This document shows, piece by piece, positions 1 to 7,834 of a DNA stretch of 64,000 nucleotides. Each line of letters starts with the position of its first letter. The first letter of the stretch is position 1. The stretch lies in NCBI GenBank assembly GCA_019058425.1, contig JAHPYZ010000003.1, positions 1 through 64,000 of the forward strand. The letters run 5' to 3'. This DNA comes from Promethearchaeota archaeon. GTDB lineage: Archaea > Asgardarchaeota > Lokiarchaeia > Sigyniarchaeales > SOKP01. Below the pieces are notes generated by a model, which saw only the letters and a list, made by a program, of their open reading frames with translations, was not told where the DNA came from and did not search any database. Position numbers and translations under genes: made by a program.

Positions 1-1
1 A

Positions 2-532
2 TATATAAAAGGTTCGGGAGGTATGTTTTTTGATATGACTATACATGATTGGGACATGGCAAGATTCCAAGTGGGAAGTGAAGTTGAGGAAGTCTATGCA
101 ACGGGAGATGTTCTCATTGATCCTGAAATTGGAAAGGCAGGAGATATAGATACTGCCGTTGCTGTTTTAAAATTTAAGAATGGAGCTATGGGAATAATTG
201 ATAATACTCGTCAAGCAGTTTATGGATATGATCAACGTGTTGAAGTTTTTGGTTCTAAAGGTTGTGTAGTTGCTGATAATGAAGCAACAAATACTGTCCG
301 TATTTATACTGCTGAATGTACCAATATAGATAAAATTCCATATTTTTTTATGGAAAGGTATTTAGATTCATATTCAACTGAATTGAGAAGTTTCTTTGAT
401 TGCTTAATTAAAAATATAGATCCTAAACCAGATGGGAAAGATGGTTTACAAAATGTTTTAGTGGCACTAGCAGCTCAGAAATCCTTTGAAGAGAATCGTC
501 CTGTAAAGATTTCTGAAATAGAAAAATATTAA
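2..532 (+). CDS. iolG: Inositol 2-dehydrogenase-like oxidoreductase (Gfo/Idh/MocA), C-terminal part
   Basis: The reading frame is open to the left edge, so this is the 3' part of a gene whose NAD-binding Rossmann half lies outside the window; the ATG at 23 in the ORF track is internal. The visible part matches the C-terminal substrate domain of Gfo/Idh/MocA dehydrogenases, closest in pattern to inositol 2-dehydrogenase. It shows the catalytic D-x3-H pair in 'DMTIHDWDMAR', then 'GDIDTAVAVLKFKNGAMG' and 'YDQRVEVFGSKG'. The family oxidises myo-inositol or related polyols with NAD. Nothing downstream belongs to an inositol pathway, so the exact substrate is uncertain. Confidence 0.8.
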   Translation, partial: YIKGSGGMFFDMTIHDWDMARFQVGSEVEEVYATGDVLIDPEIGKAGDIDTAVAVLKFKNGAMGIIDNTRQAVYGYDQRVEVFGSKGCVVADNEATNTVRIYTAECTNIDKIPYFFMERYLDSYSTELRSFFDCLIKNIDPKPDGKDGLQNVLVALAAQKSFEENRPVKISEIEKY

Positions 533-610
533 TTAACAAAAAAATTATGAGTCCATAACAAAATAGAAGGTTGAGTTATCATATCATATGATTTATCTGC
601 TTTTAAGGTA

Positions 611-1123
611 TTGATAAGGAAGATTTTTCCACCAAATAAGAGTGTTTTTACCGTAGATAGTAATGGTGACGGGAAAATTGATTCATTACAAATAAAATTC
701 ATTAATCTACTTTTGCCATTTGTAATTCCAAAAGAAATAGAAATTGGAGATTTCAATATTAAAGAGCTTGATCCTACTAGTCTTGATGTATCTAAATATG
801 GTAAATTTTTCTTGGATGATACGGAATTAAATTTTTCTAAAGATAATGTAAATTTAGATACAATTAAGGACCGTTTATTAATCTATCATAAAGGGGAATC
901 ATTTAATTTTGATGATATTATGGAAGGTAAATTAGTTGGTAGAACTATTAACCTGAATGATAGCGTAAGTCTCTTTTTAAAATTAGAGAATGACACATTG
1001 AAGAAATTTTCTAAAGGATCTCACTCTTTCAGAATTGAAAGCGATTTAGTATCAAATTTAGTGATTAATTTTGAATTGGATGAAAGTAATATGAATATAA
1101 AATTCGATCCCAATAATACCTAA
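611..1123 (+). CDS. Hypothetical protein with an EF-hand-like calcium loop, possibly 5'-truncated
   Basis: 170 residues from a TTG codon 79 bp after iolG. I do not recognise a family. Near the N terminus 'DSNGDGKIDSLQI' has the spacing of an EF-hand/dockerin-type calcium loop, and the rest is beta-rich with alternating hydrophobic residues. Such loops usually occur in secreted or surface proteins, yet there is no signal peptide, and in-frame stops lie shortly upstream (for example TGA at 572). The gene may therefore be the 3' remnant of a longer surface protein. It could also be a genuine small cytosolic protein with a weak start. Confidence 0.45.
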   Translation: MIRKIFPPNKSVFTVDSNGDGKIDSLQIKFINLLLPFVIPKEIEIGDFNIKELDPTSLDVSKYGKFFLDDTELNFSKDNVNLDTIKDRLLIYHKGESFNFDDIMEGKLVGRTINLNDSVSLFLKLENDTLKKFSKGSHSFRIESDLVSNLVINFELDESNMNIKFDPNNT

Positions 1124-1250
1124 TATTAGCTTTTTATAAATTACTTAATAGCTAATGTCTCCCAACTTAAATCTCATCATTTTCTTTAAGAAATAAATAA
1201 TAAATGGGGTTTTTATTACTATTTGTAAATAATTTTAAGAAGGTGTTATA

Positions 1251-1778
1251 ATGGCAATTACAGAAGTAAAAAACAAAGTAATCCTCAATACTTCGAAAGT
1301 AGAATTTATTTGTCCAGTGTGCAAAACAAAAAAATTATTAGATGTTCCTAATTCTGTTATTGCTGAAGCAAAACAATTAACTACAATGTCAATAGCGAAA
1401 GGTTTAGTCTGCGATCATCAATTTCAAGCTTTTGTAGATAAAAATTTTCAGGTTCGAGGCTATCAAAGAGTGGATTTCGAATTTGAATCTAAGGAAAAAG
1501 AAGAAAAGATTTTAAATCTTAATCACGATGAACAAGAGGAAAATAAACTTTTTGAGAATTTAATTTTGGAGGGTAATTATCTTGAATACAAGCCCAGGGA
1601 AACTATAAATAAAAACAAAAAGTTTCTTGACAATGAAGTTATAACCTCAAAGAAAAAAGAAATGACTCTCGAAGAAATATATAATGAATTTTGGGAATTT
1701 ATAGATAAAAATAATGAAAGATTTAGAGATTTTATAGAAAAAGATTTAAGACGGAATCAAGTTCATCTAATTTATTAA
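1251..1778 (+). CDS. Hypothetical protein with zinc-ribbon-like N-terminal domain
   Basis: 175 residues. The N-terminal third contains 'CPVCKTKK' and, about 35 residues later, 'GLVCDHQFQAFVDKNFQVRG'; Cys-x2-Cys plus Cys-x-His could bind one zinc ion. The remainder is charged and mostly helical, ending in 'YNEFWEFIDKNNERFRDFI'. From memory, proteins with the same N-terminal module recur in Asgard genomes, but I cannot name a function. It is monocistronic: 127 bp separate it from the previous gene and it converges on the malY-like gene. The start is an ATG preceded by 'AAGAAGGTG', a possible ribosome binding site. Confidence 0.6.
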   Translation: MAITEVKNKVILNTSKVEFICPVCKTKKLLDVPNSVIAEAKQLTTMSIAKGLVCDHQFQAFVDKNFQVRGYQRVDFEFESKEKEEKILNLNHDEQEENKLFENLILEGNYLEYKPRETINKNKKFLDNEVITSKKKEMTLEEIYNEFWEFIDKNNERFRDFIEKDLRRNQVHLIY

Positions 1779-1805
1779 TTTAAATACTAAAAATAAAGAA
1801 AAATA

Positions 1806-2999
1806 TTACGTGGATTTTTCTTTCAAAGCATTTACTATCCTTGTCATACATTCTTCCAATAATGATCTTGGACATGCAACATTTATCCTCATAAACCCTT
1901 CTCCACCAGGACCGTACATTTTTCCTTCATATAATCCAACTTTTGCTTTTTTAAACATAAACTTACGTAGTTCATTATTATCCATTGACAATTTACTAAA
2001 ATTTAACCATGCCAAATAGGTTCCTTCAGGATCAACTAAGTCAACATCGGGAAGTCTTTCATTTACTGACTCTTTCAAAAATTTAAAGTTAGCTTCAATG
2101 TATCGTAATACTTGATCCAACCATTCTTCTCCTTTATCGTAACCAGCAATTAACGCAACTATGCCAAAAACATTAGGTAATTCCAAACCATTTCTACTAG
2201 CTATAGTATTTGTAAAGGCATCTCTTTTCCTTTCATCAGGAATAATAATATTTGAAGTTTGTAAGCCAGCAATATTAAATGTTTTACTTGGAGCGGTACA
2301 TATAAATGAGTTATTCTCAAATTCCTCTGATATCGTTGAAAATAAAGTATGTTTATACCCCGGAAGAATTAAATCGTGATGAATTTCGTCTGAAACAATT
2401 AAGATATCATTCTCTAAACAAATATCTCCTAATTTTTTAAGCTCTTTTTCAGTCCAAACACGGCCTACAGGATTATGTGGACTGCAGAGAATAAATATTT
2501 TAGTCAATGGATCTTTAGCCTTTTCCTCAAAATCTTCAAAATCAATTGTGTACTTCTGATTTTCATATAAAAGTTGATTTGTTAATACTTGCCGTCTATT
2601 ATTTTCTATTCCTTCAGAGAAGGGTTGATATACTGGAGGTTGAATAATTATTTTCTCTCCTCTATTAGAAAATGTTTGAATTAGCATGTAAATTGCTGGA
2701 ACTATACCTGGACTAAATACTATCCAATCAGAATCAATTTTCCAATCGTGTTTTCTTTTCATCCAATTAATAACAGCATCTAAATAAGTCGGTATTTTAT
2801 GCCACGCGTATCCATAAATTTCTTCTGCAGCTCTCTTTTTTACAGCATCAATTATAGGTTGTGGACATTGGAAATCCATATCAGCAACCCAAAACGGTAA
2901 AATGTCATCAGATTCAAACTTCTCTTCAAGAAAATCTTTATTCCACTTAATCGAATTTGTTCTAGTACGATCAATTACTCTATCAAAATCATATTTCAT
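1806..2999 (-). CDS. MalY/PatB-type PLP-dependent C-S lyase / aminotransferase
   Basis: 397 residues, a full-length fold-type I PLP enzyme of the MalY/PatB (cystathionine beta-lyase-like) family. The start 'MKYDFDRVIDR' and 'PFWVADMDF' are typical of the family. 'SPHNPVGR' holds the substrate/PLP-contacting Asn, 'SDEIHHDL' the Asp that pairs with the pyridine nitrogen, and 'APSKTFNIAGL' the Schiff-base Lys at about 239. The family cleaves C-S bonds of cystathionine or cysteine conjugates, or transaminates. It stands alone on the minus strand with no methionine-pathway neighbours except ahcY 20 kb away. Substrate is uncertain; family assignment is firm. Confidence 0.9.
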   Translation of the reverse strand: MKYDFDRVIDRTRTNSIKWNKDFLEEKFESDDILPFWVADMDFQCPQPIIDAVKKRAAEEIYGYAWHKIPTYLDAVINWMKRKHDWKIDSDWIVFSPGIVPAIYMLIQTFSNRGEKIIIQPPVYQPFSEGIENNRRQVLTNQLLYENQKYTIDFEDFEEKAKDPLTKIFILCSPHNPVGRVWTEKELKKLGDICLENDILIVSDEIHHDLILPGYKHTLFSTISEEFENNSFICTAPSKTFNIAGLQTSNIIIPDERKRDAFTNTIASRNGLELPNVFGIVALIAGYDKGEEWLDQVLRYIEANFKFLKESVNERLPDVDLVDPEGTYLAWLNFSKLSMDNNELRKFMFKKAKVGLYEGKMYGPGGEGFMRINVACPRSLLEECMTRIVNALKEKST

Positions 3000-3100
3000 G
3001 ATGAATCTAACGATGTAAATTAAAAGTCTTTTTTAAATATTTATTTGGATATTTGGGATGTCGGGACGAATAGTGAGATTAGATATTTGTATATTTCATG

Positions 3101-3135
3101 AAAGGTAAATTCAGCGTCTGATTTCAATGAAAATT
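3101..3135 (+). repeat. 35 bp dispersed repeat, copy 1
   Basis: The first of three near-identical copies (others near 4393 and 5661) sharing 'GGTAAATTCAGCGTCTGA' followed by the near-palindrome 'TTTCAATGAAA'. It lies between the malY-like and the kinase genes. Confidence 0.8.
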
Positions 3136-3158
3136 AAAGGAAAAAAACTAAAAATATA

Positions 3159-4265
3159 TTAGCTTTCTAAAAGCTCCATACAATTTAGATCCTTTATAGT
3201 ACTAATGGAAGCTTCTAATCTAGGCCACCAAACTATAGAAGGCATACCAACACTCCACCACCAGACAATTCTGTAAATATTTAATATAGCAAATAACTTG
3301 TAATCATACCAACACTCATCCCAACTATAATTTTTCACACCCGACTTTAAAAGCTTATTATGATAACGTTTGATAAGATCTTTTTCCATCAAATGCCGAT
3401 AATCAGGAAAGAAAAAGAGTCCTATCATATACGCTAGATCTTGACTTCCTACACCGATACTCCAAGTTTGCCAATCAGGTAATATTGTTTTATATTTTTG
3501 ATCTATTATGTCTTTTGGATAGAAAAAATTCCAGAAATGAGCATCACAATGGATTACTGTTATATTCTCTTTTGCGATTCGTTCATATGCCACTTGAGGA
3601 TATAATGAGAATATTGTTTTAAATAACTCCTTACTTTTACTCCCTATTCTTTCTCCTAAAAATTCTAAAAATGGCTTGAGTGTCATTTTCTGGTTATTAA
3701 ACCATTTAAAAATTTCTTCTTTATTAAAAGAATTTTCTTTATATGTGTAAAGAACGTAAGAATTTTTCGATAGTTCCTTAAGCATGGGGTGATCCCACCA
3801 AAATGCATGTAATTCTGCTAAACAGTCAATTGCTCTTTCATAATTTCGTTTTGAAGGAGGATAATCGAAATTTTCTACATGTGTTTTTGATAAACTTTCA
3901 AGGATAATATGTGATAAACCAGTTTCTTCAGAAAACGCTGCATCATAGCAGATTGGAATTGGTATTTCGCTCATCATTTCAGCTACGATACGATAAAATT
4001 TTGCTTCATGTTTCCCGACAAACCTGGATACGTCATTGGATTTGGGGATTTTTACAACTATTTCAGAAGAAGATGGTTCCGTTTGGGAGTCATTTGAAAA
4101 GTTAAGCTCTAAGAAATGTACATTAGAACTTACAGTTTCTTGCGATCTTTTCCTAATTATTTTTGTTACTTTTCCTTGTTTAAAGTATCCTTTATTTTTG
4201 AAGATCCTCATCAACCATTCTGGTGTTAACTGCTCTATATCAGTAATTATTTTATTCTCTCTCAT
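3159..4265 (-). CDS. Phosphotransferase of the CHK/ecdysteroid kinase-like (APH fold) family
   Basis: 368 residues with a protein-kinase-like (APH) fold. 'VVKIPK' has the ATP-binding Lys (about 72), 'KHEAKFY' the helix-C Glu (about 87), 'VIHCDAHFWNFFY' the catalytic-loop Asp and Asn (about 241-246), and 'LPDWQTWSIG' the metal-binding Asp that replaces DFG. The pattern H-x-D-x-H-x-x-N and the 'WWS/WW' aromatic C terminus resemble CHK/DUF1679 kinases more than aminoglycoside kinases. The family phosphorylates small hydroxylated molecules; the substrate is unknown here. Copies of a 35 bp repeat flank the gene on both sides. Confidence 0.75.
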   Translation of the reverse strand: MRENKIITDIEQLTPEWLMRIFKNKGYFKQGKVTKIIRKRSQETVSSNVHFLELNFSNDSQTEPSSSEIVVKIPKSNDVSRFVGKHEAKFYRIVAEMMSEIPIPICYDAAFSEETGLSHIILESLSKTHVENFDYPPSKRNYERAIDCLAELHAFWWDHPMLKELSKNSYVLYTYKENSFNKEEIFKWFNNQKMTLKPFLEFLGERIGSKSKELFKTIFSLYPQVAYERIAKENITVIHCDAHFWNFFYPKDIIDQKYKTILPDWQTWSIGVGSQDLAYMIGLFFFPDYRHLMEKDLIKRYHNKLLKSGVKNYSWDECWYDYKLFAILNIYRIVWWWSVGMPSIVWWPRLEASISTIKDLNCMELLES

Positions 4266-4670
4266 TTTTCTACAGCAGATGATTTATATCTTCTAATGCA
4301 TTTTTCTCTTATACATATTTTCCTTCTTTATAAGAGACGCATGGTTCGAGCCTTTTTAAATTTTGTCCCAATTTCCTTTGAAATTCGGATGGAAAGGTAA
4401 ATTCAAAGTCTGATTTCAATGAAAATTTAGTGAAAATTACGATATTAAAATTCTGTCAATATATAAAAAATGAGGAATTTGGACCTGCTTGCAGTCTATT
4501 TTTAATTTTCTGAACTTTTGATAAATTAGAAATTGAAAATTTTTTTATAGAATTGAAGAATTTACAGGAATTTTACTACATTGTTTAAAACGTTCTATTC
4601 AATAAAAAAAGGGAAGAATTTTTCAACAGAAATAATAAAACTTAATATTTTCACTATTTTTTAAAATACT
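4266..4670. other. Divergent intergenic region
   Basis: 405 bp between two divergent genes. It holds repeat copy 2 and otherwise very AT-rich sequence in which the promoters of both genes must lie. A short 'GGTTCGAGCC' near 4342 looks like a tRNA T-loop, but no tRNA can be folded around it. Confidence 0.5.
4393..4427 (+). repeat. 35 bp dispersed repeat, copy 2
   Basis: Same sequence as copies 1 and 3 except AAG in place of GCG in the middle. It lies between the divergent kinase and oxidoreductase genes. Confidence 0.8.
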
Positions 4671-5588
4671 ATGAAGTTTGGTTATTGTGTAAGAAGTCCT
4701 TCTACTCGTATATATTCTGAAATTAGAGACTTAACATTAAGAATTGAAAAGTTAAATTTTGATTCTATTCATGTTACCGACCATTTACTAGGTTTTGATG
4801 AAACTCAAGAAAAAAAAGAAACGTTTTTAGAGTGTATGATGCTATTGGGAGCGTTAGCAGTAGAAACAAATAAAATAAAATTGGGGCAAATTGTACTATG
4901 CAACTCTTTTCGTAATCCTGCTTATTTAGCAAAAACAATATTGACTTTAGATCACATTTCTAATGGTCGAGTTTTAATGTGGTTAGGAGCAGGTTGGTAT
5001 GAGGAAGAATATAAGGCATATGGCTACGCATTTCCTTCTCCTAAAAGAAGAGTCGATGAGTTGGAGGAATCATTGACTATATATAAGAAGATATTTACGG
5101 AAGATGAAACTAACTTTGACGGAAGATTTTGGAAACTTGAAAAACATCGGAACTTTCCTAAGTCAGTACAGAAACCTTACCCACAATTAGTTATAGGGAC
5201 AAATGGTAAGAGGATGATTGACATTGCATGCCGAGAAGCAGATGGAATAAATTTGGCTTCATTGGAACTTTCGCAACAAAAAAAAAGAATGGAAAATATT
5301 TCACTAATTAAAGAAAAACTAAGAAAGTACAACCGTGATCCTTCTAAGTTTGAGATCTCTCTTTTCACAGGTGTTACAATAGTCAGCATTCAAGAAACAG
5401 TTGAAAGGATAAGAAAAGAAAGGAATATTTTAAAATCTGATATGAAATATCAATTCATAGGAATTCCTGAAGAGATTAAAGAAAAAATAAAAGACGCTGA
5501 AAATTTAGGTATCAATAAAATGGTTATAGTAATAGAAAGTCCTGATATTGAGGATCCTATTCACACTTTTTGTAGAGAAATAATGTGA
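4671..5588 (+). CDS. Luciferase-like (LLM) flavin/F420-dependent oxidoreductase
   Basis: 305 residues. The pattern is that of the bacterial-luciferase-like TIM barrel: 'FDSIHVTDHLL' in the first strand-helix unit, 'KIKLGQIVLCNSFRNPA', 'TLDHISNGRVLMWLGAGW', and 'PYPQLVIGTNGKRMIDIA'. In archaea such enzymes commonly use coenzyme F420 as hydride carrier, so an F420-dependent dehydrogenase or reductase is the best guess; the substrate is unknown. Length is normal for the family. It lies between repeat copies 2 and 3 and is transcribed away from the kinase gene. A second LLM enzyme occurs at 19447. Confidence 0.85.
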   Translation: MKFGYCVRSPSTRIYSEIRDLTLRIEKLNFDSIHVTDHLLGFDETQEKKETFLECMMLLGALAVETNKIKLGQIVLCNSFRNPAYLAKTILTLDHISNGRVLMWLGAGWYEEEYKAYGYAFPSPKRRVDELEESLTIYKKIFTEDETNFDGRFWKLEKHRNFPKSVQKPYPQLVIGTNGKRMIDIACREADGINLASLELSQQKKRMENISLIKEKLRKYNRDPSKFEISLFTGVTIVSIQETVERIRKERNILKSDMKYQFIGIPEEIKEKIKDAENLGINKMVIVIESPDIEDPIHTFCREIM

Positions 5589-6018
5589 TAAATTTTAATC
5601 TGATCTAAATCAGACTGATTTTAAATCTTTTAAATCTCGATTTTTACTTATTTTTTATTAAGGGTAAATTCAGCGTCTGATTTCAATGAAAATTCCTTTG
5701 AAAATGTTAAGATATGACACTTTTTAAACCTTGATTCTAATCTCTTTATTATTTTTCAATAAAATTGAGATACTAATTATTCTTACAAATTGTAATTAAT
5801 CCAAGTAAAATATATATAACTCCATATGGATAGGAGAAAAGATCAAACCAATTATACTCTCTTATTAGTTAAAGCAACATAAATTTGAAATCTTAATGAA
5901 GAGATTTTATAAATATTATAATTTATATTTGTACATTTAACTGTTCAATATCTGTTCAAGAAAGAAACAAGAAATATAAATATGATTGTTCCTTTATATT
6001 ATATAAAGGTGTTCAATT
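5589..6018. other. Intergenic region, 430 bp
   Basis: Contains repeat copy 3 near its start. The rest is AT-rich with no ORF of note; the last 100 bp presumably carry the promoter of the longin-like gene. Confidence 0.5.
5661..5695 (+). repeat. 35 bp dispersed repeat, copy 3
   Basis: Near-identical to copy 1. It lies about 75 bp after the stop of the LLM oxidoreductase gene. The three copies are spaced 1.27-1.29 kb apart. Confidence 0.8.
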
Positions 6019-6690
6019 ATGAAGATGATGTCCGAAAAAGATAGAAAGGATATAATTTCAGAAGTGCAAAAATTTGGGGGTATAAGCCTACGTCGTCAAT
6101 CTTTAAGAGTACACAAGAATGGGGCGAAATTTCCAATAAGTAAAACCTATATAGATGATGAGCTTTTGGATCCCGAAATGAGATATACTCTCATTTTAAT
6201 ACCCGAAATTAAAATTGCTTCTAAAACCGTTGTAACCTTAAGTTATTTTGAGAGAAAATTAGGACCTGTAATATTCTATTCATATCCAGAGGATATTCAG
6301 GATGATCGATTACCATTGATAATAAATATAATGGATCAAGCATATAAAGAGGGTTATTATGTCCACATGTCTAGCATTGTACCATCATCCTTGAATTATT
6401 ATTTTGAAATTCCTTCAGAATGGGCTCGAGGCAATAAAGAAATGCTTATGATTAGTGTAATATTAGAAAAACCAATAAGTAAGTTATTAGGTCAGAGTAT
6501 ACAAGAAATTTGTACTGATTTTGCTAGAAAATTAAAAAACATAGAAGGGCTTTTTAAAGCACTATATGTGAAGGAAATTGAGAAATTCCCTGAAAAAGAG
6601 CATTCTGATATTAAAAAAATTAATGAAAGTTTAAGAAGAAAAATAGAAGATTTTTATCAGGAAATAATTATATCCACTAAGCAAGAATGA
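6019..6690 (+). CDS. Longin-like domain protein (paralogue of the gene at 32263)
   Basis: 223 residues. Residues 1-65 are a small basic module. From about 70 follows a segment shared with the protein at 32263-32757: 'LSYFERKLGPVIFYSYP' then 'FEIPSEWARGNKEMLMIS'. A beta-strand starting 'Y-F-x-x-x-x-GP' and the predicted alpha/beta order suit a longin or roadblock-like fold, a type abundant in Asgard archaea and used in eukaryotes by trafficking and GTPase-regulating proteins. The C terminus is a charged helix. Longin-like is an inference; the paralogy is seen directly. The gene is monocistronic. Confidence 0.55.
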   Translation: MKMMSEKDRKDIISEVQKFGGISLRRQSLRVHKNGAKFPISKTYIDDELLDPEMRYTLILIPEIKIASKTVVTLSYFERKLGPVIFYSYPEDIQDDRLPLIINIMDQAYKEGYYVHMSSIVPSSLNYYFEIPSEWARGNKEMLMISVILEKPISKLLGQSIQEICTDFARKLKNIEGLFKALYVKEIEKFPEKEHSDIKKINESLRRKIEDFYQEIIISTKQE

Positions 6691-6799
6691 CAAAGTATTA
6701 AATGATAAATATAGTTTAAGTCATTTTGATACTATAATAGGTCCTAAGGTATTTTTAAGTATACCAAAAGAGATACAGATTTTTTATTAAAAAATAAAT

Positions 6800-6992
6800 G
6801 CCAAGGGAGAGATCGGTTCGGAATCCGTTCAAGGCGAATCTCTTTGAACTTTCTCGAAAATTGACAAGAAGTCGATTTTTTCTCGATACCTAGATCTTCA
6901 GTTTCACCATTATCAGTAATTCTGATGATTCTAGTGCGTTCCTACCCGACATCGGTGAAGTTCCGATATTCACCGGGCTACGCCACCTTGGC
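6800..6992 (-). ncRNA. Candidate structured non-coding RNA, about 193 nt, unassigned
   Basis: This intergenic element is about 45% G+C in a strongly AT-rich setting. Its ends pair: 'GCCAAGG' at the 5' end (minus strand, from 6992) with 'CCTTGGC' at the 3' end (to 6800). Inside are hairpins 'CGGTGAA...TTCACCG' (7 bp), 'ATCAG...CTGAT' within 'CTAGA...TCTAG', a long 'TTGAC...GTCGA' stem, and two helices ('AGAGAT/ATCTCT' and 'GTTCAA/TTGAAC') in pseudoknot order. On the minus strand a TATA-like 'TTTTATAAA' lies about 20-27 nt upstream and a T-rich tract follows the 3' end; the plus strand lacks such a box, so minus is preferred. The 5' hairpins recall the Alu domain of archaeal SRP RNA, but the helix-8 SRP54 site is absent, as are the RNase P conserved regions. 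Confidence 0.6.
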
Positions 6993-7010
6993 TTTGGTAG
7001 AATTTTTATT

Positions 7011-7019
7011 TTTATAAAA
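7011..7019 (-). promoter_or_regulatory. TATA-like box of the candidate ncRNA
   Basis: 'TTTTATAAA' on the minus strand, ending about 19 nt before the first base pair of the ncRNA's closing helix, slightly nearer than the usual archaeal distance. AT-rich surroundings make chance matches common. Confidence 0.3.
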
Positions 7020-7097
7020 CATTGAAGTTTTTAAAATATCAAAATTCGTAATTTAAAAAGGAAAAAATATCATTTAAAGTTTTTTCAAGTGAATTAT

Positions 7098-7802
7098 TTA
7101 CTTTTTTAAAATTTGTTCCCTTATTTCCTTTGATAGTTTTTCACTGGCGTATCTAAGAACCAAACGTGGCAACCTTGATTTGTTTTTCATTAAATAGTTG
7201 AAAATTGCGTCGGGATCATATTTTGAACACGTTTTTAAGAGCCACCCTATTCCTTTCAAAATATAATCATCATTGTAGACAAGCATTTTTTCGGCTAATT
7301 CAAACACATAATCTTTATTAAATTCCTTTTTCATCATTATTGTTTTAAGTAAAATTACCGTTGAACCTCTTTTGACCCAAAGATTATCAGATTTTGACCA
7401 ATTATTGATAGTTTTTTCAGCTAATTGCTGGTTATTTTTTTTTCCTAGAAACGGTCCAATAACCCTTATACAAAGACTATCACAAAAAGCCCAAGTATCA
7501 CAGTTTTCTGATAATAGATGCTCTAATAATTCAATGGTTGTGTGATTAAAATGTTTTTTGAAACGATTGAGAAAAAAAAATCCAGCAAATTTTTCTTCTT
7601 GAATATTAGAGCTCATTAAATTTTGACTAACATTAAGCGCATCTTCAAAACTACATTGATATTTCATATGGACTCCTTTAATGATTCTTTCAATATCCGA
7701 TATTTTATGACCATATCCAAAAAAATCTGGATTACTAGAATTCAATATTTTGTTTCTCCAAACAATTTGATCGGAAGATAATTTAGGTGCGGTATCTTTC
7801 AA
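7098..7802 (-). CDS. AlkD-like DNA alkylation repair protein (HEAT-like repeats)
   Basis: 234 residues, matching the AlkC/AlkD family of base-excision glycosylases that remove cationic alkyl purines without base flipping. The signature triad is present at the expected spacing: Trp104 and Asp108 in 'DTWAFCDSL', Arg145 in 'LWVKRGSTV' (AlkD of Bacillus uses Trp109, Asp113, Arg148). The C-terminal 'GIGWLLKT' and 'LPRLVLRYASEKL' are also typical. The stop is 95 bp from the candidate ncRNA promoter side; upstream, 32 bp separate it from the radical SAM gene on the same strand, so the two are probably co-transcribed. Confidence 0.85.
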   Translation of the reverse strand: MKDTAPKLSSDQIVWRNKILNSSNPDFFGYGHKISDIERIIKGVHMKYQCSFEDALNVSQNLMSSNIQEEKFAGFFFLNRFKKHFNHTTIELLEHLLSENCDTWAFCDSLCIRVIGPFLGKKNNQQLAEKTINNWSKSDNLWVKRGSTVILLKTIMMKKEFNKDYVFELAEKMLVYNDDYILKGIGWLLKTCSKYDPDAIFNYLMKNKSRLPRLVLRYASEKLSKEIREQILKK

Positions 7803-7834
7803 TTCTTTGCTAATAGCTTGAGTAATTTTTTCGA

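Noticed and set aside
4321-4365. tRNA fragment at 'GGTTCGAGCC'
   Set aside because: No acceptor, D or anticodon arm can be folded around it; the stem would be only two or three pairs.
6800-6992. SRP RNA or RNase P RNA
   Set aside because: The 5' hairpins are SRP-Alu-like, but the AGCA/GGAA-type helix 8 needed for SRP54 is missing, and no RNase P conserved region (such as GAGGAAA) is found in either strand.
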